Source of the DNA: Allodiplogaster sudhausi
Taxonomy: Eukaryota; Nematoda; Chromadorea; Rhabditida; Diplogasteridae
DNA: 64,000 nt
Direction of reading: 5' to 3'
NCBI GenBank assembly: GCA_945643635.1
Contig: CALZFC010000001.1
Location: 4,727,501 to 4,791,500, forward strand
Positions 47,825 to 61,400 of this stretch are shown in pieces. Under the pieces are notes generated by a model, which was not told where the DNA came from, did not search any database, and saw nothing but the letters and a program-made list of their open reading frames with translations. Each line of letters starts with the position of its first letter. Position 1 is the stretch's first letter. The position numbers and the translations under genes are program-made.

Positions 47825-50800
47825 ATGTTCGCGTCGGCAACAATGCTGCTCTGTCTCTTCTTGCACACTCTGCACGAGGCCTTCGGATATACACACGATC
47901 ACGGGTCAGTATAATCTATATTTCAATTTTCTTAATTACTGTAGCCTCTAAAGACTTTCTCTAAATCAGGCAAAAAGACGCGAATTCAAACGTAAGATTT
48001 TGGCCAGATGTAAGAGAGAGAGAAACGAGTGAGAACGAAGCACTTTGAGTATTAATTTAAAGAAGTATGCATGCCTTTCCCGTTTAATTTTAGTATTGAT
48101 ATTATGAAATCTAGTTATGTTTAATTATATATATACATATATTAATGAATTCGTTTTTAGGTATGAGAAGCTTTTGAGCGAGCAGCGAATAATCAACGAA
48201 CTCATTCACACAAACAAGGTATCGCAGTCATTTTCTTTCTTCTTGCCACTTTTTCTTTATCATTGCGCGCTCGACCTGCGAAATTGCGCGCGACCTGTGC
48301 GAAATTGCGCGCGAGATTGAGAGAGTGAGTGCCAGGGTGAAGTCGGCAATTCGAAGCATTCTTTTTTTGTTCTTGCAGCAATCGTCCTCCTTTTATAGGC
48401 AATTCGCATTTATTAATATGTACGTATTTATGAAGTTGTTAAAGAATAGAGAAGAAACAACGAGAGAGAGAGAGAGAGGAGTATTATCTGCCTTTTCTAA
48501 TCTCTCATTCTCAGGATTATGACTATCGCGTTCGGCCACGGGGCACCATCAACCCGTACGGGCCCTCTCAGCCCGTCGTCGTCTCTGTCAACATGTATCT
48601 TAGGTACGATTTTAATTTAGTTATTTATTTTATTTTTAATTTTAATATTAATTGAACATCATACGCCATAAACGGAGCTAAATTTTTTTTTGCAGCATTC
48701 GCGTTAGTAAATTTGTTTAGTTGTTTTCTTCTAGAATCAAAATTTTTTTTGATTCTAGAAAAAAAATGTTCACATCGTTTTCAGAAGCATCTCCAAGGTG
48801 GACGACGTCAACATGGAGTACTCACTACATTTTACGTTTCGCGAAGAATGGGTCGATGAGCGGCTGCGATTCAACTCTTCAACACTCGCGCACATTGTCT
48901 TGTCGCCCGAACAGAAGATTTGGGTAAGAGAAAAAAAAATTTCTTTTTTCTTCTTTTCTTACTTTCCTTTATATACAGAAAATTTACATCACTTTGGACA
49001 TAGGAAAAATGTAAGAATAAAAATATGTATATTTGTGAAAGAAATGTAAGAACCGGCAAAGAAAATTTGTTTTTTTTTTGTCTATTTTTGCGCATTTTTG
49101 ATTGTTGCCATTGAATTGAAGCAAAAAAATGCATTAAAATTTACAGGTGCCAGACACTTTCTTTCAAAACGAGAAAGATGGCAAAAAGCACAACATTGAT
49201 AAGCCAAATGTGCTGATTCGTGTATACAACGGGACCGGTCGCATTCTATACTCTTGCAGGTACTCTTGTTTTTTTTCTGTCTTCACCAGCGATAAGTAAA
49301 TCGTAGCAAATATTCAGAAGAAGAAGAAAAATTCAGAAAATTATGTACATATATCATGTTTGTTGACAGGTATCCTACATGATATTAAAAATGGGTTATT
49401 TTTGAGAATTCTAGGTTGACTCTGACCTTGTCCTGTCCGATGCGATTGGTTGACTATCCTCTCGATGGTAAGGATAATTATTAATATTTAATCTTTCGAG
49501 GCTAAAATTTAAAAAAAATGTTGTTATAATCAATGATAAACTGTTCAAAATGCTAATTTTAATTATTCCAGTGCAAACGTGCTTTATCGACTTTTCATCG
49601 TACGCTTACACGACGCAAGATATCGGTTAGCTTTCCCAAAAAAAAACATTAATAGTTTTTGTATCTTAAAAAATAAGGAGGTTTGGCCGACCGAAAGAAA
49701 ACTATACCTATAATATAAGAAAGCGAAGATGCTCGCAAGAATTTGCATGAAGAAAAAAATGAATGAAGAAGAGAAGAAGAAGCTTAGATTACGTATGGAA
49801 GACTGAGCGGCCAATTCAAATAAAGGAAGGGCTCCGCCAGTCGCTTCCTTCCTTTCTGCTCAGCAACGTCTCGACATCTAATTGCACTTCCGTCACAAAT
49901 ACGGGTAATGAAAATTTCTTTCTTTTTTTTTTGGTACTAGACATCTCCGTTCGTTTTTTTTTCAACTACTTGAGCACTCGTCCTTCTGTAATTGAAGTGG
50001 TCTCATATGGTCAATAAAGTTTTCTGAGGCCCTACAACGTTTTGCTTACCGATAGAAGTTATAGCGTGTTCTCAGGGAAATATATTAGACATTACTAAAT
50101 CTTAATTAGTTAATTAATTAATTAATTAATTAAATTAACTTAATTAAGGAGTCTACGCGTGCCTGCGCACCGTGATCCAGTTGAAGCGAGAATTCAGCTA
50201 CTATCTACTGCAGCTGTACATTCCTTCCTTTATGCTCGTCGCTGTTTCCTGGGTGTCCTTCTGGTTCGTGTTTTTACATGTATTTTGCCATTTGTGTGGT
50301 GCACATTTTCTTTTGTATTCGTTGTATGTTCTTTATTTTTTGAACACTTCGATCAATAAAATGACAACAACGTAGAAAATAAATCGAATATATGAAGCTT
50401 CTTTCTTTTCAGGCTCGACAAGGACTCGGTGCCGGCCAGAGTAACGCTCGGAGTCACGACGCTTCTCACAATGACAACACAGGTTTTGCAGCAAAAAAAA
50501 ATCCCCTTCCGTTTCCCTCTGTTTTCTTTCATTTACTCGTTCTTGGATACATATAAATGTGCAGGAAACTTAAAAAAATTATTAATGATGCCTTCAATAG
50601 TCATTGCTTTCATAAAAAAAATAGATGTATGTACATATGTGAATATGTTATTTGTTACAGTACTTATTTCTCTCATGCTAGTTTATCCTTATATAAATTG
50701 CCTTAAAACTTAAAATGTAATTTTTAAATTTCAGGCATCTGGCGTGAACGCGAATCTTCCGCCGGTCAGTTACACGAAAGCAATCGACATATGGATCGGC

Positions 50801-53385
50801 GTTTGTCTGGGCAAGTTTTTTTTCAGTAATTGTTTTTTTTTGCATTTTTTTCTCTTTTCCGCACAGTATGCTTGTATTTAACCATAAGAGAAAAAAAAAT
50901 CGATATTACTTTTTTAGCATTTATCTTTGGCGCTCTCCTCGAGTTCGCCCTCGTGAACTGGGCTGCCCGCCAGGATATTGTGCGTGCCGCCTACCGAGCA
51001 CACGGCCACACGAACAATCTGCTGCTCAGAATGTCCGTTTAGCAATCTCGCTCTCTCTCTCTCTCTCTCTCACTCTCTGTCTATCGCTAACTCTCAGCCT
51101 CTCTCTGTCTCTCTCACTCTCTGTCTCTCTCTCACTCTCTCTCTCTCTGCCTCTCTCACTCTCTCTCTCTCTTTCTCTCTCTCTCACTCTCTGTCTCTCT
51201 CTCTCTTCTCTCTCGCCCTCTCACTCTCTGTCTCTCGCTCTCTTTCGCATAGGCTCCTATTCTGTATCTGAGCGTTATGCTGAAAAGTCACCAAGTCGAG
51301 GTCTTCTATTTTTTCTGACCATGAGCTATGGTGAGAAAACTTATCCATGATTGACACCTTCAATCGTGATTTTACTTGTCGAATTTCAAGCGCCTTTGCA
51401 TGCACTCCAATTTCTCGCTTATATCCTCCGCAATCTCTCTAATCCACAAATTGCTTGAAAAAACCGATCGCTTTCTTAATTCGCTTTCCCAATTAATCAA
51501 TCATTCTTTCTTTCGATGATTAACTCTGATTGTGAGGAGTCTTGAAAAAATTCCCCTTCCTTGGTTCCTTGGTTCCTTTTCTAGGTCGAATGGTGGCGAG
51601 AATCACCACCAGCATCGAAGCCACGGCGGCGGCGGCACGGACGCCAAGTCGGCCGCCGCGCGCCGTCTTTGCCTGTCTGGCCAACGTCGGCGGGCTCCGC
51701 CGGCGCCGCCCCCCACTCACGCGTCGTATCTCCCACTCGCTGGCGATGGATCGCCCATCTTCAACTCGCCGTTAGTAGTTGGCAATGGCGGACATTTCTA
51801 CCACCAACACAACGACTACTGCTACTACGACGAGGTCGACGAGGAGGAGTCGGCGGCGAGATCAAAGACGTCGGCAAGATCAAAGGGATCTTTCTATGAG
51901 CAGCAGTACCAGAGGCCGCTGCCGAACTGGAACTGCGAGGCGGCGGCGGCGGCCGCCGCGCCAGACCCCGACGCATCGCCGCTTATCTTCAAGACGGCCA
52001 TTCCGCCAGCAGCCGGAGGAGCCGCCGCCAATGGCCATGTCTACAGAGCGCGGTAATCGATGAGATCTAATATAGGCATAGATCAGCCTTTTTCTTGTCC
52101 GCCATCCAGACGAAGCGTATTGCCGCCCCTTTTTTTAACCCCGAATTTAGTCAAATAAGCAAAAAATTTCCCAAGCAAATTCCAAGATCTGTTGGACGTT
52201 CATCGAGCAAATAATTCCTCTTCCAAAGCCCCTGTAATCCCTTCCCTAAAAGACTTAATCCTAAGTGTCTAACTAAGCCACTCGCCAATTCCCTCCAACT
52301 CCTACCGTTTACCCTCATGCACACCTTAATCATCCTACCAAACACATGTATGTAAGTATGCACTTACGATGTCTTTCCTCATGCATATGTACCTCTAATC
52401 AGTCCATAGTGCCCGTGTAAATTAGTGCACTAAGATTTAGGCGGCAAAATCAATCGATAAGAAATGAATCGATAACATAATCCCTCCTCCTCCTCCTCCT
52501 CCTCTTTGTCCAGCAATCTCCAATCTTTCTTTCGCAGTATGGAAGATGGCAAGCATGTGGTGTGCTCTTCTTCCTCTTCTCCTCCGCTGCCGCCGCGACA
52601 TCACCCGGCGCCGATGGCGGCGGCGTACTCGCAGCAGATGGCGGCCGCCGAGCAGGCCGCTGTCGCTGCGGCCGCCGCTCATCGGATGCAGATGATCACG
52701 GGGCAGACGTCGTCGTTGTCTGGCTCGCATCAACTGCAGCCGCCACCGCCCGGCTTCTGGAATGGCATCTGGCAGGTTGGCGACTCTCGCCAGGTTGCTG
52801 CGAATTTTCGGGATTGTCTTTGAAGTTAATCAATAATCAAACATCAACAATAAATCGATAATCAATTAATAGTCAATAATTAATTAATTAACCATCAGAC
52901 ATTAATTGATTGATATTCAATCAGTAATCAATAGAGATATATCGACTAAAAAAAGAAAATACGATAATAATTAAAAGGGAAAGTACCGCGAGCACAGCCG
53001 CCGCATCGATCTCATCTCTCGCGTCATGTTCCCCATCTTCTTCATCCTCTTCAACATTACGGTAGGCAGAGAGCGAAAACAAACACACTATAATTAGTTT
53101 TTTTTTTTTTAAATATTGAAATTAACTTTTATTGTCGTCATCTCGTTACATATCGACAGAAAGGCGCGGGTACTAAAAGTGTAAACTTTGAAATGAAAAA
53201 TATTTTGGAGTTTCTTTTTTTGACATTCTCAATACAATTTGAGAGCAATGTAAGAAGATATTAATACATGTGCTCATAATGAAATATAATGTAATGTTAT
53301 CCTTATTTTCTTCTTCTTTCAGTACTGGTGCCGCTATCTTCTGCCGTACATGGCTGTCGAAGCGGACGAGAGTATTGAAAAATGA
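47825..53385 (+). CDS. Glutamate-gated chloride channel (GluCl) subunit, 16 exons
   Basis: Exons: 47825-47904, 48161-48218, 48515-48603, 48785-48923, 49147-49259, 49415-49467, 49572-49625, 49788-49904, 50149-50263, 50413-50482, 50735-50810, 50918-51032, 51585-52052, 52538-52775, about 52984-53061 and 53323-53385. All phases join to about 641 residues. Features include a signal peptide at 1-21, PDTFFQNEK, Cys-loop C167-C181, a second pair C228/C239 in [14 protein letters not shown] as in GluCl and glycine receptors, M1 about 252-273, and M2 [17 protein letters not shown] (280-296) with the anion-selective PAR. M3 is about 313-333 and M4 about 600-624. Arg76 (MYLR) and Arg95 (TFRE) match the glutamate-binding arginines of nematode GluCl. 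The M3-M4 loop (about 265 residues) is unusually long and rich in Ala, Gly, His and Pro. The intron after 50810 is GC-AG. The acceptor for exon 15 is weak; 52978 is an alternative. The protein would sit at synapses or on neuron and muscle membranes as an inhibitory pentamer. Confidence 0.95.
47966..47996. repeat. Dispersed GCGCGAATTCAAA-type motif in GluCl intron 1
   Basis: TCAGGCAAAAAGACGCGAAT followed by TCAAACGTAAG. It matches the 15396 and 35933 copies at nearly every base of the core, yet it is outside any duplication I can see. Confidence 0.65.
51050..51245. repeat. (CT)n tract in GluCl intron
   Basis: CT repeat in the intron after the M3 exon, starting only about 15 bases after the donor. 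Confidence 0.95.
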
Positions 53386-54477
53386 TGTTGTTTTATATGT
53401 TTACATTTTTAACGCAGTTTTTCAACGCTTTCTTTTTGTCACTGTACACTCATTTTAGTTGGGTTTGCAAAGTTGAATTCGGTTGTTTCTGTTTGTCCTC
53501 TGTCAATCCTCACATTTAACTTTCTTCTTTTTTTTATTCTTTTCTATTACGCATAATAGGAAAAACAAAAGGATGAGTAACGAACGTTGAAGGTCTTCTG
53601 TCGTATAATGTCGGAACTATGTATATATCTCTCTGTTCATGCTTAGGCATCCGTACTCGTTTACCCTTTCCTTCTTTTACACTTTTAAGTAATTGGCAAT
53701 CACTTTTTTAAACGGGTTTTATTTGTCAACTTTATCCACTTTTTGCCTTACAGTTGTTACAAATCCGTGCAGTTCGATCCCACGGGTACTATTTGAATAA
53801 AGATAATAATAAAAGATACTTTTTAAAACCGTTCGAACAACATATCATGTTCATATGTACATAATACATATTATGTATATACAACAAGAGCTTGCAAAAT
53901 TAGGTTGCATAATCAATAATTTCTATATACATACATACATGACATGGTAGAGCATAATGTTGCTTGGTGAAGTGAAGTAGTATCACTTTTTCTGATACGA
54001 AAAGAGTGAAAAAGATAAATACGTGGTGATCAAATGCTATGTCAGATTCCATAAGTGTGAAGCTGCCTGTTGCGTTCCAAGAAAGCGCTGAGACATGAAA
54101 CGCATTGCTAGCAGTTCATCCACGTGTTGTTATCTTCCCGAGCTTCTCTTTCTCTCTCTCTCTCTCTCTCTCTTGTTAGAATACCTTTCGCTTATCTTAC
54201 TGGCTAGCTACTTGAATGTCTGTTATGTATACAAAGGGCGAGAGAAGTATAGAAGACTAGGGAGACAGAGAGAAAGAGAAGAAGAGAGAGAGAGAAGGAG
54301 AGAGAGATAGGAGAGAGTGGGAAAGAGAGAGCGAAAGAGAAGCAGAGAGAGAGAGAGAGAGAGACAGAAGAAACAGAAACAAATTAAGAATATATGTATG
54401 TGTGTAGGTAAGCAGAAATGTAGGTAGGTGGAACGAGTGAGAAAGTGAACGAGGGATCAGGAGAGAATGAGAGTGAT

Positions 54478-54508
<31 letters not shown>

Positions 54509-54771
54509 GGAAGAGAGAAAGAGAGGGAGAGAAAAAGAGAGAAAGTAACCTGAGAAGCCTCTTCCCGTGAAGGATGTCGCCCTGTTGCCACTCTGCAACA
54601 CATCCAGCCAACCTTTCGTTGTCTCTTCCACTCTCTCCACTCTTCACACTCTGCATTCGCACTTTTCGGCAGACAGTTTCATGAACACTGTTGTCCTTCT
54701 GTCACGCATTCTCATCTTCTCTCGCCTCTACTCAACGTTCCTCTCTCTCTCTCTCTCTTTGTCTCTCTGTC

Positions 54772-54821
<50 letters not shown>

Positions 54822-54900
54822 TCTCTTTCTCATCCGTTTCGCGCAATCGTTTTCTCTGACATCTCAGTAATGTGTCGCACTGTCTCTCTCTGTCTCTCTT

Positions 54901-54931
<31 letters not shown>

Positions 54932-55295
54932 GTCTCTGTCTCTCTCTCTCTTCCACCTTTCCTCCTTTATTCTGCCTCGCATGCGTTTGTTTGACTTTGG
55001 CCCGGGGGCGTCGGGGGCCGCGCCAGAGGCAGCTCTCTTTCTCTTACCTTCCATCGTTTACTCTTGTGCAAAGTAGAGAAAGAGTAAGAGTAACTTATTC
55101 TCTCTTTTTCAGTGGACCTCAATTTATTTTCTTCTTTCGGCCCCCTTTTTTATCATTAAAAAAAGTGCTCAATAATTCGATCTCGTTATTAGTTGTTATT
55201 CATTGTTCTTCCTTTTTGAACCCTTTCGAAATTCTCAAAAATAACTGTAATTTTGTTATTATTTTGAAATGTGTTTCGTAAATCTCACCATCAGG
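53386..55295. other. Interval between GluCl and CUB/LDLa genes
   Basis: Contains a possible GluCl polyadenylation signal AATAAA at 53796-53801. GA/CT tracts lie at 54150-54175, 54255-54550 and 54740-54960. An ATG at about 54680 (MNTVVLLSRILIFSRLYSTF) could be an alternative signal-peptide exon for the downstream gene, but no phase-matched connection could be confirmed. No other gene is visible. Confidence 0.5.
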
Positions 55296-56669
55296 ATGAA
55301 TATACTTCAATTTCTGGTGTCACTCTTCTCCTCAAGATCAGAGCCAATCGAAGCAACGACAACCGCGCCACCACTTCTTCTCAACGATCCGAGTTCGTTC
55401 GGGCTCATTTTTAATTATACTTATATTTGTATATTCTTTTTTTTACACCAAACTTGACTGCAGAATAAAAGACTGACTCTCTCAATTGCTTAGAGTATAC
55501 TTACTTTTTTTTAATTTAGGAAAAATGCATAAACTTTTTTTTAATTTGGGAAAAATTCATAACTTCCAGTTCTTCTTGTTCCCAATCTCTTTTTGTAGCT
55601 TGTGAAGCAATTTGTTTTTCAAATATTAAAAAAAATAAAGAAATTTCTTTCTTCGTCTTACTGTATCTTCTTGGCACCTCGCCAGCATCGCTCATGCTCT
55701 GCGGCGCGTGGTCGGGCGTGAATGGGAGCGCGAGCGTCCTGCAGAAGGTCAGCCTCTCCGAGCCGGGACGCTCCTTTTCCGTGCAGCTCGGCGACTCGCA
55801 TGGTAAAAGTGTTTGTTGCGCAAATAGATTTTTAAACTTTTGTTATTCGTTATTTTATGGATTAAATCTTCTAAGTAACGATATTTATGCTAGAGAATTT
55901 ACTATCGAATATCTTATTTTAATATATTAAGTTTTTTATTACAATTTATTGATTTTTTTAAAAAGTGAAAAATCAATTGCATATTTATAAATCGATCTCT
56001 TTTAAAGTTTTATAACGACCAGGGGCCGAAAATATCCGGCCACGGCCCCCCCAGGTAGGCCCCGGCTCCGGCCTCGGGGCCGGGATCCGGCGTCCGGCGC
56101 TGGCCACCCCTGATAACGACAAAATAAATTTTAAAAATAATATATATTTAATGTTTATTAGATGCCGCTCGATGCGTTCTCGACGTGGAGGCGTGCGAGT
56201 CGTGTATTCTTCGGGTGACACTCGCGATGCCGCCCTCTGTGCTCGCGCGGTCCACGATCGCCGCGGTTCAGATATATTTTATTATTTTTTTAAAATATTA
56301 ATACATCGATTTTTTTTTAATTTAAAAGTTATTTTTAAACAGTTAAAGAAAAAAAGTGTAATACTGATAGTTAGATATTACTGACTACGTTCGTTTTTTT
56401 TTAACGCTTTAATCTCTTATTATTTTTCTGTAATATTTTCAGTAAATATATATATATACATATGTACAAAAATCACGGTCCATTCCGAAGATGTTTCAAT
56501 GCGATGGCGTTTCTTCGTGCTTTACACTCGAATTCACGGAGTCAAATGGCACGACGGAGGGCGTCTACATTACCACGCCCATCTGGACACTCCGGTCACT
56601 GGGGACGAACCGGGTAGGAGTTGTGTTGGAAAAAAAAGAGATTTTGTTTCATTAATTTCTATGAAAAAA

Positions 56670-56719
<50 letters not shown>

Positions 56720-57507
56720 AATTAACTTATTGTTAGTCATAAAATTTTAAAACAGACTTTACTTTATTTAAAAAAATTTTTTTTATGAAATATACAAAAA
56801 TAATTACTACGCGTATAATAAAAATTAGCCTTTTTTGTCTCTAGCTAAACACGACAGCATACTCGCTGCGCATTGCTCTTACCACGACTTCGCTGCGCGC
56901 CAACACGAACATCAGCACGTTTCTTCGAGTCAGCTATGAAACCCTAATTTATGTAACTACATAAGCATTAAAGTAAATTTTGTATTCCCGCCTTTTTGCA
57001 TGTAACGAAGGCGAAAGTGCATGAGAATTAATAGAGAACAAAATTTTAAGATATAACACTTGAGTTTCGAGCTCCTTTAATAAAAAAAAAAATATATATA
57101 TATATATAATTCGATTCTAGGACCTCTTACCGCTGACGATTGAGTCGCTTGATAACACGAAATATATTCTTGGCGCGTCGTCTGAGTCTGCGCGCGACAA
57201 CAGCAGCAGCAACAGCAAGAGTGCAGTTGGCTTCGTTCAATCGCCTCGGTTTGTCGTTTGTTTTTTCTAGTTTTTACAGATATCTTATTGATTATTGACT
57301 GATAAATGTTAACAGGTCATATCTTTTTTTGCGAATCCGTCAATTTCCATTTGAACCTCAACATATGTACTATGCACATATTTGTAATAATGTTCCTCTG
57401 ACCAGAGAGGGAGAGACAGAGAGAAAGAGAGACAGAGAGAGAAACAGAGAGAGAGAGAGACAAAGAGAGAGAGATAGAAAGAGAGAGACAGAGAGGGAGA
57501 GAGAGAC

Positions 57508-57558
<51 letters not shown>

Positions 57559-58362
57559 TTTTTATCGACGTCTTTGCCAGATTCCCGTCAGCCTATCCGA
57601 TCGGCGTGCGCAAACGATACATTCTCGAGAACAGGAATACGCGCGGCTTTATCCGGCTCATCTTTGACGACTTCCACCTGCACTATCAGAGCGATCTAGA
57701 GGCTTGTTGCGTTCTAATATGGGTTTATATAAATTATTTTTTTTTATTGTTTTAAAAACTATTTGTTCGGCATTATGAAGTCTTGACGGCTTGCCCTGGA
57801 GACTTTATAACGCCGTGAATCGACAAAAAAAAGACTAAAAATTATAAAATTCTAGATCCTAGACTCGGACGGCGCCGAGGTGTACTCGTTTCGCGTGCAG
57901 CGTCGCCGTCCACCCGCCCTCCTCAGCAAGGGCGCGCGTCTCGAGCTGCTCTTCAACGCGCGCAATAGTACTCTCGAGGTCTTTTTTTCTTCTTCGTCTT
58001 CTTGTTTAATATTAATTTAATCTATTTTTCTCACTAAATATGTGTATAGTTTTTTCTTAAATTTATAAATGCATTCTTAATAATTTAAATGCAGTGACTT
58101 TATCTCTAACACTATGTAAATGCAATTGTAAGTGAAGAACAGCCGGCAAAGAACTTCGAAGGAAGCATTAGAGCCACGTTAGAGCTTGTTGCTATGAAAT
58201 ACGGTATCATCCATCTTTTAACTCTTTTCCCAAGTAAGGATTCTTCTTCTTCTACATACATACTTGTATATGTTTATTTAGATTGGCTTTCGAGCTCGCT
58301 ACGAATTCGTCGACGACGCCGCCTGGCCAAACATGCCGTCGTCCCAATGTTTGCTCTTGGCT

Positions 58363-58410
<48 letters not shown>

Positions 58411-61400
58411 GCTTCCCGCTGACGTTCACAAAACGAATAATTCATACATACGCTTATAATATCGACTTTCTGCCTTCGTCTTCTTCTTCGCCAATTCTAA
58501 GAACATTCTCAGATATTGTGAAGCGAGGCCGAAAAGATTGATAATTTGTTCAAATGAGTCCAAAAACATTGCTTGCTTTTATATTGTCCATTTTTGCTAC
58601 CCTACAAATATCATAAGAGAAAAAACAATTTATAAAAAAAATTATAACAATTAAAAAAATAAATAGACTGCGATGACGTGGCCGAAAGAGACGGTGGCGC
58701 TCTCCGTCTGGATGGGCACTTCGAGTTGGTGGACGCCGTCGTCGACTGCGTCTGGCTCGTCGGCGGCGGTCGGCCAACGCCGCCCGGCGGCATTCTCCTC
58801 CTGTCCGCCGCGGCCGACCGAGTCTTTGCAAAGGCGAGAGGATTTCCTTTTTTGTCATAATATCCTATTTCCTATTTACTTTCATAGACTACGATCTTTT
58901 CCCAGTCCTTTCATATATTATTATATACATATTTTAAAAAAATTGTTAAAAAAGACGATCACCGACAAATAATTCATATACATAGAAACATATGTATGTA
59001 CGTTCGAATTGCCACGTTTACCCTGAGAGTAGGCATTCTTTCTTTCATTCTCGCGCGCAGGTCACACAAACTCGCAGCGTGAAAGGAGGGCATACGCGCC
59101 AACGAGGGCGGCGGCAGTTTTAAATCTCACATATAGATGTATATTTTCTTCTGCATGATCGTTCTCCTTTGAATAAATATTGACTTGAATGTTGTTGACC
59201 AGCTCGAAGAGTTCGACGTTCGCGGCGAGAACGTCTCGATCGAAGTGCGTTCGAATGGCAACTCGCAGGGCGAGCTGCTACTTTCGCTCTCGCAGCCCTA
59301 TACCAAGGAGGACTTGGCCGCCGTACAGCCGAGGTTTTCCTCTCACGCCAATTTCTCATTCAAAAATTGGCGCGAAATTTGAATATACAATACTCAGAAA
59401 CGGCTATACGATGCCAATGACAAGCGCGCCCGCATTCTACGTGCGCATTCGAGGTCAACTTCAGTCAAGGCATGTTAAATAAGAAAACATTTTAAAATAT
59501 AAAAAATAGACATTTTTGGCATCGTGCCAAATTCAAGAAAGTAAGAAAAAAATTAAAATAAGCCATTTGAAGCAATGGTGTGCTCGTGTCATTCGCCGAG
59601 TTCTACCGCCGCACGACGGCGTGCGCATCGGACAGCGACTTCCACTGCCTCAACGCGCGCTGCATTAAGGTTCGCCGGGTCATGGAGGGTTCGCTGGGTC
59701 ATCTTAGACAACGGACAATTTTGCGAGTTTTCTAGCCATCAGACATGTAGATTCAACCATGAACTGTTCCAGCTTTTGCCTCTTCTTTCCTGTATTATGT
59801 TCTCGATTTCCCTGCCTCCGTCTCTTCTAATATCTATCTTCCTCTCTCTCTCTCTCGTCTCTCATTCTCTTTCCATCTCACTCTCTCGTCTATCGGCACT
59901 CTCTCTCTCCCTCTCTCTCTCTCTTTCACTCTTCCACAGGCCACCTTGCACTGCGACGGCGTCGACCACTGCGGCGACGGCAGCGACGAGGAGTGCGGTG
60001 GCGAGGTGGATGCGATCATTCTTCAGGCCGACTCGCCTCTCTCACGGTTGCCTCTCTCATCATTTCTGGCCAATACGGTAGATATGTACATATATGCTAC
60101 GTATCTCAAATGAGAGGGACTGAAGATATTAAGAAAGATGACGGAAAAGGATTTGTAAAAGAGGAAGCAACGCAGATAGAATGTCTACGGAAAAACACAC
60201 ACATGAAAAGAATACTATTGTGCTCGCGCAATCGAAATACAACAACTGGTGGAAAATTCATTGAAAATAGTAGATATAGCGGGAAAACACTTAGATGCAA
60301 TGGTATGACTGAATGGTTATTTACCCGAGTGGATATTAGAGAGAGTGTGAAGGGCAGCAACAGTGAAAGAAAAAATAAGAGAGAAAAGATAGAAAGAGAG
60401 CGAGAGTGAGAGAGAGCGAGAGAGCGAAAGAGAGAGAGAGAGTGAAAGAGAGAGAGAGAGAGCGATAGAGAAAGCGTAACTGCACTAGGCACCAACGCGA
60501 CTCCGACATCTCGACCTTGCTGGCGTTCGTGCTCGGCCTCTGCGGCATCGTCGTCCTTCTCCTGGTCGCCGTGACGGTCGTGCTCAAGTTCTTCGACCGA
60601 CGACGCGCACTCAACAGAGCCGCACGCATGGCGGCTGCCACTGCGAGTGGTCAGAGAAATCATCTTTCTTTCTCTAACTCTCTCTCTCTCTCTTTCGATC
60701 TCTTCTCTCTCTCAAGCTGTATCTTCTCTCTCTCTAATTCTATCTTCTTTCTTCGCTCTCTACTCTACTTCTCTCTTCTCTTTACTCCCACTTTTCTCTT
60801 CTCTTTACACTCACTTCTCCCTCTGGTCTCTCTTCCTCTCTTTCTCTCTTTTCTCTCTCGCTCTCTTATCTCTCCCTTCATTCTTCTCTCTCTCTCTCTC
60901 TCCAGTCTCCTACCATCGCTACACGTCTAGCGCTTCGATGGACGCGCACCTCGGCGGCGGCGGTGGCGGTGGTTCGGCGCCCGCTGCCGCCATGCACACG
61001 GTCGGCGAGCGTCGTTTCTTCGTCCGCCCCGAGGCAGCCGCCGCCGCGACCGTGGTCGAAGCGCCGCCCTGCTACGACAACGCGCTCAAGCATCCCATCG
61101 TAAGTGGTGGTGATAAAAGATTAAGATTACGATTAAGAAAAGATTACTGTTAAGTAGACCCCACGATTGACTGGGTAACGAATCTTATTCGTTATGTAGA
61201 TAGAGAACATGCAAAAAGTCTGTTTAAAAAAAAAGCAAAAACATTCATACATATATACATAAATAAATAAATTTATACATTATTTATTTGTAAAAATCTG
61301 ACATATCTATAAAATATTAATATCTTGCAAGGCCGACGAGCCGAGCCCATCGTACACGAACAATGCGTGCGTCACTAGTGATGAGGTGGAGGGAATTTTA

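Noticed and set aside
53386..55295. GluCl and CUB/LDLa genes as an operon
   Set aside because: The 1.9-kb spacing with repeats and an apparent polyadenylation signal is much longer than typical nematode operon gaps; no trans-splice evidence can be read from DNA alone.
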